The notes beneath the pieces were generated by a model. The model searched no databases. It was not told the DNA's origin and was given only the letters and a program-made list of their open reading frames with translations. Made by a program: the position numbers and the translations under genes. From contig URCA01000005.1 in NCBI GenBank assembly GCA_900546265.1, positions 1 to 64,000 of the forward strand: a stretch of DNA of 64,000 bases. Direction: 5' to 3'. The number at the start of each line of letters is the position of its first letter. Within the stretch, counting starts at the first letter, position 1. Below are positions 1-7,657 of the stretch, piece by piece. Origin of the DNA: an uncultured Oscillospiraceae bacterium (GTDB taxonomy: Bacteria; Bacillota; Clostridia; Oscillospirales; Acutalibacteraceae).

Positions 1-51
1 GATGTGATATTGACATTTCCATTTCGTGTGTGATAAGCTTTGTTCGTCCAT
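1..51 (-). CDS. tnpA: IS200/IS605-family transposase TnpA, N-terminal part
   Basis: Only the first 17 codons lie in the window; the gene runs off the left edge. The translation (MDEQSLSHTKWKCQYHI) is the classic start of the Y1 (HUH) single-strand transposases of the IS200/IS605 family, which have the form M..xLxHTKWxCxYHIVF. The family excises and inserts one DNA strand using hairpins at the element ends. ATG at 51-49 was chosen because AGGAGG (minus strand, 67-62) sits 10 nt upstream. A closer ATG at 59-57 is in another frame and does not give the family sequence. The catalytic HUH and Tyr residues are outside the window, so activity cannot be judged. Confidence 0.85.
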   Translation of the reverse strand, partial: MDEQSLSHTKWKCQYHI

Positions 52-59
52 TCGGTCAT

Positions 60-118
60 GACCTCCTTTGGTTCTTGGTGCGGTGGCGTTACCCGCTTCC
101 ATTTTACCAAAGGAGGTC
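60..118 (-). promoter_or_regulatory. Inverted repeat sequestering the tnpA ribosome site
   Basis: Positions 60-72 (gacctcctttggt) and 106-118 (accaaaggaggtc) form a perfect 13-bp inverted repeat with a 33-nt loop. In the tnpA transcript, which reads leftward, the ribosome site AGGAGG lies in the 3' arm and is fully paired with CCTCCT in the 5' arm. IS200 elements are known to repress transposase translation with such a 5'-UTR hairpin; the parallel here is inferred from the pairing. Confidence 0.75.
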
Positions 119-155
119 TTTTCTGCCCTAATTGACGCTTTCGCTTTTTCTTACT

Positions 156-174
156 CCACCGGCTTAGCCGGTGG
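156..174. repeat. Subterminal hairpin of the IS200/IS605 element end
   Basis: ccaccggc-tta-gccggtgg is a perfect 8-bp stem with a 3-nt loop on the tnpA-proximal side of the element. IS200/IS605 transposases recognise small imperfect or perfect palindromes near each end, and this one is the expected left-end hairpin. The exact cleavage point cannot be fixed from one end; it probably lies between 175 and 191, before the next hairpin. Confidence 0.6.
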
Positions 175-190
175 TTGCCTGGCTAAAGCT

Positions 191-226
191 AGAAGGCCCC
201 GGAAGTAAAAACTTCCGGGGCCTTCT
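191..226. terminator. 16-bp GC-rich hairpin downstream of the DUF368 gene
   Basis: Positions 191-206 and 211-226 pair perfectly around an AAAA loop. It lies 25 nt after the stop of the minus-strand DUF368 gene and probably ends its transcript. No T run follows on the minus strand, so termination may be weak. The IS element abuts it directly. Confidence 0.55.
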
Positions 227-251
227 TATAAAACTCATTAAAATCAGCTAC

Positions 252-1106
252 TTATTCACTTGTCTTCGTGACGTTTCTGTTAAAACGATCAAGCAGCAGA
301 GCGGCGATAATGCCAACCGCCAGACAGAGCACATTGACGACACATTGCCCAACGGAGATGGCAAAGCTTTGAAATGGAATGATCATGGCTGTTGCCGCAA
401 TTACAATGCCGATAATGGCATGAAAAGCCAAGGAATAATACCGTTCAAACAGAGCGTTGACGGCTTTCGCCAAAAGAATGACTGTAATCAGTGCCCCTAA
501 GCCGCCGGGGAGCAAAGCCCCCATGTTTAAATGGCCGATACCATCCACAAAGGGCGTATAAAGTCCCAGCGGCATCAACAGGGTGGAAAAGCTCATACCC
601 GGAGCAATGACGCTCAAAGCCAGGCAGAAACCACAGAAAAGATACCAGGCGAAGTTGGGGGTAATTTGCACAGAAGAAAACTGCAGGCCAAGCAGTAGGG
701 CGAACACAGCAACCATGGCAATGCCCATGGAGATGAAAGAGCCCTGGCTTCTTCCCTTTTCACCGGCTTCACGAAACAGGGAGGGCATCATGCCGACAAT
801 GAGCCCCACGAACAAACAGACAGAAGGCGCCGGATATTTCTCCAGGAAAAACGACAGCAAATTGGCTATCCCCATAAACCCCACGCCCAAGCCAACGATG
901 ACCGGAAGCAGCTTCGGCACATGGGTTTTAAAATTTTTAAGCGGATGAGAAAGAAGCTCCATAATTGGCTTGTAAATACCGAATACAACGCAGAGTACAC
1001 CGCCTGAGATACCAGGAAGAACCGCCCCCAGACCGATAACGGCTCCCTGAATGACACGGAACAAAACGCGCAAGATGGACACGCTTTTGACGGAATCCTT
1101 TTCCAT
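252..1106 (-). CDS. DUF368 membrane protein, PopT-type undecaprenyl-phosphate translocase candidate
   Basis: This is a 284-residue polytopic membrane protein with the full DUF368 pattern: GAVLPGISGG near the N-terminus, FVGLIVGMMPSLF in the middle, and a second inverted-repeat-like copy (SVIAPGMSFSTLLMPLG). DUF368 proteins have been assigned as translocases that return undecaprenyl phosphate, the lipid carrier of wall precursors, to the cytoplasmic face; that function is taken from the family. Length is normal. The ATG at 1106 has AGAGAGG upstream and a sigma-A promoter at 1148-1175. The gene stands alone, divergent from the GH18 gene. Confidence 0.88.
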   Translation of the reverse strand: MEKDSVKSVSILRVLFRVIQGAVIGLGAVLPGISGGVLCVVFGIYKPIMELLSHPLKNFKTHVPKLLPVIVGLGVGFMGIANLLSFFLEKYPAPSVCLFVGLIVGMMPSLFREAGEKGRSQGSFISMGIAMVAVFALLLGLQFSSVQITPNFAWYLFCGFCLALSVIAPGMSFSTLLMPLGLYTPFVDGIGHLNMGALLPGGLGALITVILLAKAVNALFERYYSLAFHAIIGIVIAATAMIIPFQSFAISVGQCVVNVLCLAVGIIAALLLDRFNRNVTKTSE

Positions 1107-1147
1107 AATGAATCCTCTCTTTACATGAGTTACAAAAACACATGTCT

Positions 1148-1175
1148 ATTATATCGTGCTTTTGGCGTCGGTCAA
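1148..1175 (-). promoter_or_regulatory. Sigma-A promoter of the DUF368 gene
   Basis: On the minus strand TTGACC (1175-1170) and a perfect TATAAT (1153-1148) are separated by 16 nt, about 40 nt upstream of the start codon. Confidence 0.7.
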
Positions 1176-1264
1176 CCCCAAATGGTTTTTCTTAAGAACT
1201 GGAGTCGGAGGTTACAGCTTTTTTCAACCCGTTTTCTTGGATTTTCCTTGCCAATTTTTATTCA

Positions 1265-1294
1265 TTGTATCAGTGATTCTACCTTTGTTATGAT
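1265..1294 (+). promoter_or_regulatory. Probable promoter of the GH18 gene
   Basis: TTGTAT (1265-1270), an 18-nt spacer and TATGAT (1289-1294) lie 38 nt before the GH18 start codon. The -35 matches the consensus only partly. Confidence 0.5.
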
Positions 1295-1332
1295 AGTGGC
1301 GGACATCGAGTATTTGCAAAGGGTGATGGTAT

Positions 1333-2730
1333 ATGAATAGATGGAGATATGTTGCCTTTTGGGCAATCATAGGAATGTTTATTCCCACATTTATGATGGG
1401 CTGCGGCGCGGAACTGGCCGCGACGACTCCCTCTCCGGAAAACACGACCACGATTACAGAAAATTCGCCCACAACAGCGGAAAGCGAATCGAGCGCCAGC
1501 TCCACGCAACCGAGTCAAAGTATCTCCCAGCAGACTTCGCAACAAATTGGTCAGGAGTCAACGTCCTTCAGCAAGCAGTCCTCTACCACCGCGGCGACTT
1601 CAAAGAGCACCGTCTCAACCAACCGAAAACCTACCGCTACTTCTAAGCCGCCGGCAGCTGTAGCGCCCTCCAAGAGCTTAATGGTAGGCTACTATACCGG
1701 CTGGTCCGCGGGAACCGGTTATACGCCGGATAAAATACCGGCAAATAAGCTGACACATATTCCGTATGCTTTTGCTAAGATCGATCCGAAGACGCTGACG
1801 ATTACTTTGGCCGATCCGGTTACAGACCGGCGCAACTTTGAAAAGTTGCGTCAGCTAAAAACAAAACATCCCCATTTGAAAACGCTTATTTCCGTTGGCG
1901 GATGGGATTATTCCAGATACTTTTCCGATACCGCTGCCACCGCGAACAGCCGAAAAGCCTTTGCGCAAAGCTGCGTGGCTTTTATTCGGGAACATGGATT
2001 TGACGGCGTGGATTTGGATTGGGAATATCCCGTGTCCGGCGGAATGGCAGGAAATCATAATCGACCGCAGGACAAACAGAATTTTACTCTTTTACTTCAG
2101 ACCTTGCGGGAACAACTGGATGCGCAGGGAAGAAAAGATGGGAAATCCTATCTGCTTACTATTGCGGGGGCGGTTTCCTCCAGCTATTTAGATCGCATCG
2201 AGCTGACCCGTATTCTTCCGCTGGTCGATTATATTTTTCTTATGAGCTACGATATGCACGGCCCTTGGGACACATTCGCTGACTTTAACGCTCCGCTATA
2301 CACGCCCTCCGGCACCACGCCGCACTATCAAAACAGCGTAAACGATGCGATCCATCTATATCTGCGCCGGGGAGCTAGCGCGTCCAAGCTGGTGCTGGGC
2401 ATGCCGTTTTATGGGTACAAATACCAGGGGGTTTCAAAGGAAGGTAATGGCCTTTACAGCCGCTTTTCGTCCGCCTCGTCTCTGGGGTATGCGCAATTGG
2501 TCAAGGGATATATTGATAAAGCGGGATATTCCCGGTTTGAACACAAGGAAACAGGCGTCCCTTATCTATATGGCAACAACACCTTTATCTCATATGACGA
2601 TCCGGCTTCCATTGCTGCCAAGGTTCGCTTGGCCCGCCAGAAGGGGCTGGCGGGGGTAGGCGCTTGGTCCCTGCCTCATGACAGCGGCGGTGATCTGCTG
2701 GACAGCGCGTATCGCGCTCTGCAAAACTAG
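1333..2730 (+). CDS. Glycoside hydrolase family 18 lipoprotein (chitinase/ENGase-like)
   Basis: The 465-residue protein has a short N-terminal membrane segment ending FMMGC, a lipobox-like site at Cys24. A Ser/Thr/Gln-rich low-complexity linker follows (about 30-112), then a GH18 TIM barrel. The barrel shows SVGG at 187-190 and the full catalytic DxxDxDxE motif (D224, D227, D229, E231 in DGVDLDWEYP), plus the SYDMHG and GMPFYG blocks. GH18 enzymes cleave beta-1,4 GlcNAc bonds by substrate-assisted catalysis. The catalytic acid is present, so it should be active, but whether the target is chitin, host N-glycans or peptidoglycan cannot be read. It would be anchored on the outer face of the membrane. 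No partner gene is adjacent. Confidence 0.88.
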   Translation: MNRWRYVAFWAIIGMFIPTFMMGCGAELAATTPSPENTTTITENSPTTAESESSASSTQPSQSISQQTSQQIGQESTSFSKQSSTTAATSKSTVSTNRKPTATSKPPAAVAPSKSLMVGYYTGWSAGTGYTPDKIPANKLTHIPYAFAKIDPKTLTITLADPVTDRRNFEKLRQLKTKHPHLKTLISVGGWDYSRYFSDTAATANSRKAFAQSCVAFIREHGFDGVDLDWEYPVSGGMAGNHNRPQDKQNFTLLLQTLREQLDAQGRKDGKSYLLTIAGAVSSSYLDRIELTRILPLVDYIFLMSYDMHGPWDTFADFNAPLYTPSGTTPHYQNSVNDAIHLYLRRGASASKLVLGMPFYGYKYQGVSKEGNGLYSRFSSASSLGYAQLVKGYIDKAGYSRFEHKETGVPYLYGNNTFISYDDPASIAAKVRLARQKGLAGVGAWSLPHDSGGDLLDSAYRALQN

Positions 2731-2744
2731 CGACTGTAAAACAC

Positions 2745-2773
2745 TTGACAGGAATATAACAAAACTCTACAAT
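2745..2773 (+). promoter_or_regulatory. Sigma-A promoter of the gluQ-tgt pair
   Basis: A perfect TTGACA (2745-2750), 17-nt spacer and TACAAT (2768-2773) precede the gluQ start by 38 nt. The leader is too short for a preQ1 riboswitch. Confidence 0.8.
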
Positions 2774-2811
2774 AGAAAGGAAACGATTGGCAAAGGCGGG
2801 GAGTGGGGGAG

Positions 2812-3765
2812 ATGGCAAATCCGGTTGTGGGGCGTTTCGCGCCGACACCAAGCGGTCGTATGCATCTCGGCAACCTGCTTTGCGCCATGCTGGCTTGGCT
2901 GTCCGCCCGTTCACAAGGCGGACAGTTTCTTTTGCGGGTGGAGGATTTAGATAAGGCGCGCTCTCCGCAGAAGTATGCCAATCAGCTGGAGGCTGATCTT
3001 CGCTTTCTGGGCTTTGACTGGGACGCGGGAGGAAGCTGGGGCGGGCCGCATGCCCCCTATTATCAAAGCGAACGAACCGCTTTTTATCAAGAGCTTTTGG
3101 ACAAGCTGCAAAGCCGCGGACTGATATACCCCTGCTTTTGCACCCGTGCTCAGCTGCACGCCGCCACAGCCCCGCACGCGTCGGACGGCGAGCCGGTATA
3201 CGATGGACGCTGCCGGCACCTTTCGGCAGAAACGGTTGCAGAACAGATGAAATCACGAACGCCCGCTCTGCGGCTGCGGGTGCCCGACGAGACGGTTTCT
3301 TTTTCAGACGGCCATTACGGCCTGTGCCGGCAGCATCTGGCCGCTGAGTGCGGCGATATCATTGTTAGACGAGCCGACGGCGTATTCGCCTACCAGCTGG
3401 CTGTGGTGGCGGACGACGCCGCTATGGGAGTTACCCAGGTAGTACGGGGGCGGGACTTACTTCTTTCCACACCGCGGCAGCTGTATCTGTTTCGATTGCT
3501 GGGCGCGCCGCCGCCCTCGTATTTCCACCTTCCGCTTTTGTTGACTTCCGACGGCAGGCGGCTATCCAAAAGAGATCGGGATTTGGATTTGGACGCGCTG
3601 CGGACAAGGGGCTATGGCGCGGAGGATATCGTGGGACGGCTGGCCTATACAGCGGGATTGCTGTCGCAGCCCCAGGCCATGAGCCTGCGGGAAGTGCTGC
3701 CGCTGTTTTCCTGGGATAAAATCCCCTTGGACGACATTCGCCTGCCGGAGAAACTGTTTCAATAA
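2812..3765 (+). CDS. gluQ: Glutamyl-Q tRNA(Asp) synthetase
   Basis: GluQ-RS is a truncated GluRS paralogue that attaches glutamate to queuosine at position 34 of tRNA(Asp) instead of charging a tRNA end. The 317-residue product has the class I signature FAPTPSGRMHLGN, a KMSKS-like RLSKRD late in the protein, and the family's zinc site (CFC ... YDGRC). It lacks the GluRS anticodon domain, as expected. ATG at 2812 was preferred over GTG 2803 because GGGGAG lies 8 nt before it. It sits 23 nt ahead of tgt, which makes the precursor of its substrate base; the pair is one transcript from the promoter at 2745. Confidence 0.9.
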   Translation: MANPVVGRFAPTPSGRMHLGNLLCAMLAWLSARSQGGQFLLRVEDLDKARSPQKYANQLEADLRFLGFDWDAGGSWGGPHAPYYQSERTAFYQELLDKLQSRGLIYPCFCTRAQLHAATAPHASDGEPVYDGRCRHLSAETVAEQMKSRTPALRLRVPDETVSFSDGHYGLCRQHLAAECGDIIVRRADGVFAYQLAVVADDAAMGVTQVVRGRDLLLSTPRQLYLFRLLGAPPPSYFHLPLLLTSDGRRLSKRDRDLDLDALRTRGYGAEDIVGRLAYTAGLLSQPQAMSLREVLPLFSWDKIPLDDIRLPEKLFQ

Positions 3766-3788
3766 GGCAAATGGGAAGGGAACATCAC

Positions 3789-4916
3789 ATGCATATTCAG
3801 AAAACCGACGGCCGTGCCCGGCTGGGCACGTTTGAAACCCCGCACGGCGTTATTCAGACGCCGGCTTTTATGAATGTCGCCACCTGCGGCGCTATTAAGG
3901 GGGCGGTATCCGCCTTCGACTTGAAGGAATTGAAATGCCAGGTGCAGCTGTGCAACACCTATCATCTGCACGTTCGACCGGGAGACGAATTGGTCAGGGA
4001 GCTGGGGGGACTACATCGGTTTACCGGCTGGGACGGACCGATATTGACCGACAGCGGGGGCTTTCAGGTCTTTTCCCTGGCCAAGCTGCGGCGGATTAAA
4101 GAAGAGGGCGTGCATTTTGCTTCCCATGTGGACGGGCGCAAGCTGTTCATCGGGCCGGAGGAAAGCATGCGGATTCAATCGCATTTGGGCTCCACCATCG
4201 CCATGGCTTTTGACGAATGCGTAGAAAATCCAGCTGCTTATACGTATGCCAAGGATTCCTGCGCCCGCACCACCCGTTGGCTGCGGCGCTGCCGGAATGA
4301 AATGCAGCATTTGAATAGTCTGCCGGATACGCTTAATCCCCATCAGATGCTGTTTGGCATCAACCAGGGCTGCACGTATGAGGACCTGCGAGTGGCCCAT
4401 ATGCAGGAAATTGCCGCCATGGGTTTGGACGGCTACGCCATCGGCGGATTGGCCGTGGGGGAACCCGCCGCCGACATGTATCGGATCATCGAGGCCGTCG
4501 AACCTCATATGCCGGCGGACAAGCCGCGGTATCTCATGGGGGTGGGCACCCCGGAAAACATATTGGAAGGCGTTTTCCGGGGCGTGGATCTGTTTGACTG
4601 CGTCATGCCGGCTCGTAACGCCCGCCATGGCCACGTTTTCACCTGGAGCGGCCATCGAAATATGCTCAATCAGAAATACGAACGGGATATGGCGCCGCTT
4701 GACGAAGAATGCGATTGTCCCACTTGCCGCCGTCATTCCCGCGCGTATATCCGCCATCTGTTCAAGGCGGATGAAATGCTGGCCATGCGGCTGTGCGTAA
4801 TGCATAATCTTTACTTTTACAACACCTTGATGGAACGGATTCGAGACAGCCTGCAGCAGGGAAAATTCAACGAACTGTACAGGAAATTGATCGGTGTGTT
4901 GGACAAGCGGATATAA
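3789..4916 (+). CDS. tgt: tRNA-guanine transglycosylase
   Basis: Tgt exchanges guanine at wobble position 34 of GUN-anticodon tRNAs for preQ1 or queuine. The 375-residue protein carries DSGGFQVFSL (proton-relay Asp), GGLAVGE in the base pocket (the Val form usual in bacterial enzymes), DLFDCVMPARNARHG with the nucleophilic Asp, and a C-terminal zinc site (CDCPTC ... H). ATG 3789 was preferred over the in-frame ATG 3771 because GGAAGGG lies 8 nt upstream of it and the earlier codon has no ribosome site. It follows gluQ and precedes yajC, which has its own promoter. Confidence 0.95.
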   Translation: MHIQKTDGRARLGTFETPHGVIQTPAFMNVATCGAIKGAVSAFDLKELKCQVQLCNTYHLHVRPGDELVRELGGLHRFTGWDGPILTDSGGFQVFSLAKLRRIKEEGVHFASHVDGRKLFIGPEESMRIQSHLGSTIAMAFDECVENPAAYTYAKDSCARTTRWLRRCRNEMQHLNSLPDTLNPHQMLFGINQGCTYEDLRVAHMQEIAAMGLDGYAIGGLAVGEPAADMYRIIEAVEPHMPADKPRYLMGVGTPENILEGVFRGVDLFDCVMPARNARHGHVFTWSGHRNMLNQKYERDMAPLDEECDCPTCRRHSRAYIRHLFKADEMLAMRLCVMHNLYFYNTLMERIRDSLQQGKFNELYRKLIGVLDKRI

Positions 4917-4939
4917 TTTGTAAATTTTTTTCATTTTAC

Positions 4940-4968
4940 TTGCTAACTCTGGAAAAACTCGTTATAAT
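4940..4968 (+). promoter_or_regulatory. Sigma-A promoter of yajC
   Basis: TTGCTA (4940-4945), 17-nt spacer, perfect TATAAT (4963-4968), directly after the tgt stop codon. Confidence 0.75.
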
Positions 4969-4995
4969 AGAAAAGATTTTTAGGAGGTGCTGTAT

Positions 4996-5391
4996 TTGAA
5001 TTTGCACGCTATACTGGCGGCCGGTCAAGCGGCCACGACGACCGCTCAGGAGCAGTCTGCTGGGAACTCGGCTCTGCTGATGCTGATCCAGTTCGGACCG
5101 ATTGTTTTGATTGTAGTGCTGATGTACTTCATTATGATACGTCCGCAGCGCAAAAAGCAAAAAGAAGAGCAGAAGATGCGTAATAACATGCGCGTCGGTG
5201 ACGAAATCACCACCATTGGCGGCATCTGCGGCCGTGTTCTTAATATTAAGGAAGATTCTCTTGTTATTGAGACCGGCGCGGATCGCAACAAAATGACCAT
5301 TAAAAAGTGGGCCATTCAGACCGTCGATACGATCCACGATCCGAACGACATCGTGGATGATGACGATGACGATGATGATGACGACGATTGA
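4996..5391 (+). CDS. yajC: Preprotein translocase subunit YajC
   Basis: YajC is a small accessory subunit of the SecDF-YajC complex in the membrane. The 131-residue protein has one membrane segment followed by the signature IRPQRKKQKEEQ and the conserved cytosolic block VGDEITTIGGICGRV. It ends in an uninterrupted run of 11 aspartates, an unusual tail for this family. TTG at 4996 was chosen because AGGAGG (4982-4987) is 8 nt upstream; the GTG at 4987 overlaps that site. The tgt-yajC order is common in bacteria. secD and secF do not follow here. Confidence 0.92.
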   Translation: MNLHAILAAGQAATTTAQEQSAGNSALLMLIQFGPIVLIVVLMYFIMIRPQRKKQKEEQKMRNNMRVGDEITTIGGICGRVLNIKEDSLVIETGADRNKMTIKKWAIQTVDTIHDPNDIVDDDDDDDDDDD

Positions 5392-5521
5392 TTAACGCCT
5401 GTCGCGTATCTTAAGGAGGAATGCAGGGGTTTCCCGGCTTTTCCGGCCTTACGGTCATAAATATTTTCTTCGCCACATATGCATGTACCATATGGTGATG
5501 AATATGGCGGAGGGGATAGAT

Positions 5522-5920
5522 ATGAAATCTCGCAGCGAGGATACAGCCATGGTGAAAAAAATATTGCGTCCGGTCTTGGTAGGCGCCTGTATGGGGGCCG
5601 TCGTCTGCCTGCTTTTGCTGCTGCTGATGGCGGCTGTCATTGCGGCGGTGGATGTTCCCAAGGCGGCCATAACACCTTTGGCTGTTGTCGCTTCAGCGGT
5701 TGGCGCTTTTGTCGGCGGTATCGTTGCCGCGAAAATTGCCAAGGAAAAGGGTTTACTTTTCGGCGCCGCCTGCGGACTGATTCTTTTTGTGTTGGTGTTG
5801 GTTGCGGGATTTGCGGTGCTGAAAGAGGTGCGCGGTTCTTTTGCGGTCGCTAAGCTGTTCATTCTCATTGGCTGCGGTGCGATCGGCGGCATTCTGGGCG
5901 TGAACTCACGCAAACATTAG
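5522..5920 (+). CDS. TIGR04086-like four-helix membrane protein
   Basis: A 132-residue hydrophobic protein with four predicted membrane segments, small-residue rich (VVASAVGAFVGGIVAAKIA), ending GVNSRKH. The size, topology and place between yajC and the SCIFF gene match the Firmicutes family named TIGR04086, whose function is unknown. The start is ATG 5522, with GGAGGGG about 6 nt upstream; an upstream in-frame ATG at 5483 lacks a ribosome site. Being 27 nt ahead of scfA it may be co-transcribed with it. A role in peptide handling is speculation from position only. Confidence 0.7.
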   Translation: MKSRSEDTAMVKKILRPVLVGACMGAVVCLLLLLLMAAVIAAVDVPKAAITPLAVVASAVGAFVGGIVAAKIAKEKGLLFGAACGLILFVLVLVAGFAVLKEVRGSFAVAKLFILIGCGAIGGILGVNSRKH

Positions 5921-5947
5921 GAATTTTAATTTGGAGGAGAGATTTCC

Positions 5948-6085
5948 ATGAAACACATTCAAACCATCAACAAAAAAAATCTGAAGGATACTGCGGCCAA
6001 GGGCGGCTGCGGCGAGTGCCAGGCTTCCTGCCAATCGGCGTGCAAAACTTCCTGCACCGTTGCCAATCAGAAGTGTGAGAAGTAA
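5948..6085 (+). CDS. scfA: SCIFF ranthipeptide precursor
   Basis: This 45-residue peptide has exactly six cysteines, at 21, 24, 28, 32, 36 and 43, preceded by a lysine-rich leader (MKHIQTINKKNLKDTAAKGG). That is the defining pattern of SCIFF, 'six cysteines in forty-five residues', the near-universal Clostridia RiPP precursor. Its cysteines are linked through thioethers to other residues by the radical-SAM enzyme encoded next. AGGAG lies upstream of ATG 5948. scfB starts 73 nt downstream. No dedicated peptidase or exporter is beside the pair, as is usual for SCIFF. Confidence 0.95.
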   Translation: MKHIQTINKKNLKDTAAKGGCGECQASCQSACKTSCTVANQKCEK

Positions 6086-6158
6086 ACCTGCACCAGTTCA
6101 GATTTCAGCAGGGCGGAGGATATCCGCCCTGTTTCGCTGTATAAAGAGAGGCAATAGA

Positions 6159-7556
6159 ATGATACATAGATTTAAAAACAATGGATATTATATCCTGCTG
6201 GACGTGCACAGCGGTGCCGTCCATGTGGTGGATGAATTAGCATATCGGATAGCCGGTTTTCTTTCCGCGGACATGACGGCGGATTGTCCGGCCACCGTTT
6301 ACGACGGCCTGGACGCGGACTATCCCAAAGACGACATTCGGGAGACGTACGAGGAGCTGTATCAGCTATATACCGACGGCCTGCTGTTCAGCCCGGACGA
6401 TTATGAGCAGTTTGCTGATAGGATGGTCTCTTCTCCGCTGAAGGCCATGTGTCTGCATGTTTCCCACGACTGCAACCTGCGCTGCCGCTACTGTTTTGCG
6501 GGGCAGGGGGGATACGGCGGCACGCCAAAAGTCATGAGTCTGGAAGTGGCTAAAGCCGCCATTGATTTTTTGATTGACAAATCCGTCGGGCGGCGCAATT
6601 TAGAACTGGATTTCTTCGGCGGCGAGCCTCTGATGAATTTCGATGTGGTCAAAGAAACCGTTGCTTATGCCCGCAGCCTGGAGAAAAAGCACGGCAAGGT
6701 GTTCCGCTTTACCATGACGACCAACGGGGTGCTGCTCACGGACGAGATCGCGGACTTCCTTAACCGTGAGATGAATAACGTGGTCTTATCTCTGGACGGC
6801 CGTCCAGAAGTCAATGACGCTATGCGTCCGAATGCGGGCGGCAAGGGAAGCTACGCCGGCATAGTGCCGAAATATCAGCGTTTTGTGGCTAAGCGGGGGG
6901 ATAAGGATTATTATGTCCGGGGAACCTTCACCAAGGAAAACCTGGATTTTACCGAAGACGTGCTGCATATGGCGTCCCTCGGTTTTGATCAGATATCTGT
7001 GGAACCGGTAGTCAGTGACCCGTCCCTGCCCTTTTCCATCCGGGAAGAGGATCTGCCACGTGTGTTCGAGGAATATGATAAGCTGGCCAAAGTGATTCTG
7101 GAAAAGAAAAAAGCCGGCCACTGCTTTAATTTTTTTCACTTTATGCTGGATTTGGATCAAGGCCCCTGCGCCATCAAGCGGCTGCGCGGCTGCGGCTGCG
7201 GCAACGAATATGCGGCGGTGGATCCGGATGGCGGCGTATTCCCCTGCCACCAGTTCGTGGGCCAGCCGGAATGGCAGATGGGGAATGTTCTGACCGGCGA
7301 ATATGACCTGGAACAAAAGGCTCGTTTCGCAAAGGCAACGGTTTATCAAAAAGAAAGCTGCCGTTCCTGCTGGGCGAAATTCTATTGTTCAGGCGGCTGC
7401 AACGCGAACAATCTGCAATATGCCGGAGACATCCTTCGCGCGCATACGCTTTCCTGTGAATTGGAGAAAAAGCGATTGGAATGCGCTTTGATGATTAAGG
7501 CGGCCTTGGGGACTGCGGAGGTCATGGAGGCAGCGCAGGCCGTTGCCTGCGAATAG
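6159..7556 (+). CDS. scfB: SCIFF thioether maturase, radical SAM/SPASM protein
   Basis: The 465-residue enzyme installs thioether crosslinks in the SCIFF peptide. Residues 1-90 form the peptide-recognition-like N-terminal region. The radical-SAM cluster motif is C105-x3-C109-x2-C112 (CNLRCRYC), and FFGGEPLMN follows. The C-terminal SPASM/auxiliary-cluster cysteines are seen at 345, 347, 363, 401, 404, 410, 414 and 433 (including CRSCWAKFYCSGGC). The true start is ATG 6159 with AAAGAGAGG upstream; the open frame extends 33 codons further 5' into the scfA gene but has no ribosome site there. It acts in the cytosol on scfA. Confidence 0.95.
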   Translation: MIHRFKNNGYYILLDVHSGAVHVVDELAYRIAGFLSADMTADCPATVYDGLDADYPKDDIRETYEELYQLYTDGLLFSPDDYEQFADRMVSSPLKAMCLHVSHDCNLRCRYCFAGQGGYGGTPKVMSLEVAKAAIDFLIDKSVGRRNLELDFFGGEPLMNFDVVKETVAYARSLEKKHGKVFRFTMTTNGVLLTDEIADFLNREMNNVVLSLDGRPEVNDAMRPNAGGKGSYAGIVPKYQRFVAKRGDKDYYVRGTFTKENLDFTEDVLHMASLGFDQISVEPVVSDPSLPFSIREEDLPRVFEEYDKLAKVILEKKKAGHCFNFFHFMLDLDQGPCAIKRLRGCGCGNEYAAVDPDGGVFPCHQFVGQPEWQMGNVLTGEYDLEQKARFAKATVYQKESCRSCWAKFYCSGGCNANNLQYAGDILRAHTLSCELEKKRLECALMIKAALGTAEVMEAAQAVACE

Positions 7557-7657
7557 CATCGACAAAAAACGGCAAGATTTTTCCAAATGCCATCCTGTTC
7601 ATATTTTCTTCTTTCCCTGCATAGTATTTTGTGATATGATGGTGGGAGGAATTACAT

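Noticed and set aside
2774..2811. preQ1 riboswitch ahead of gluQ-tgt
   Set aside because: The leader after the -10 is under 40 nt and lacks the H-type pseudoknot pattern.
2585..3256. 223-codon minus-strand frame over gluQ
   Set aside because: gluQ has intact motifs and a promoter; the antisense frame is Arg/Pro-rich shadow sequence.
5412..5489. 25-codon ORF after AAGGAGG between yajC and the TIGR04086-like gene
   Set aside because: The ATG is only one base from the AGGAGG and there is no peptide character; it overlaps no regulatory structure.
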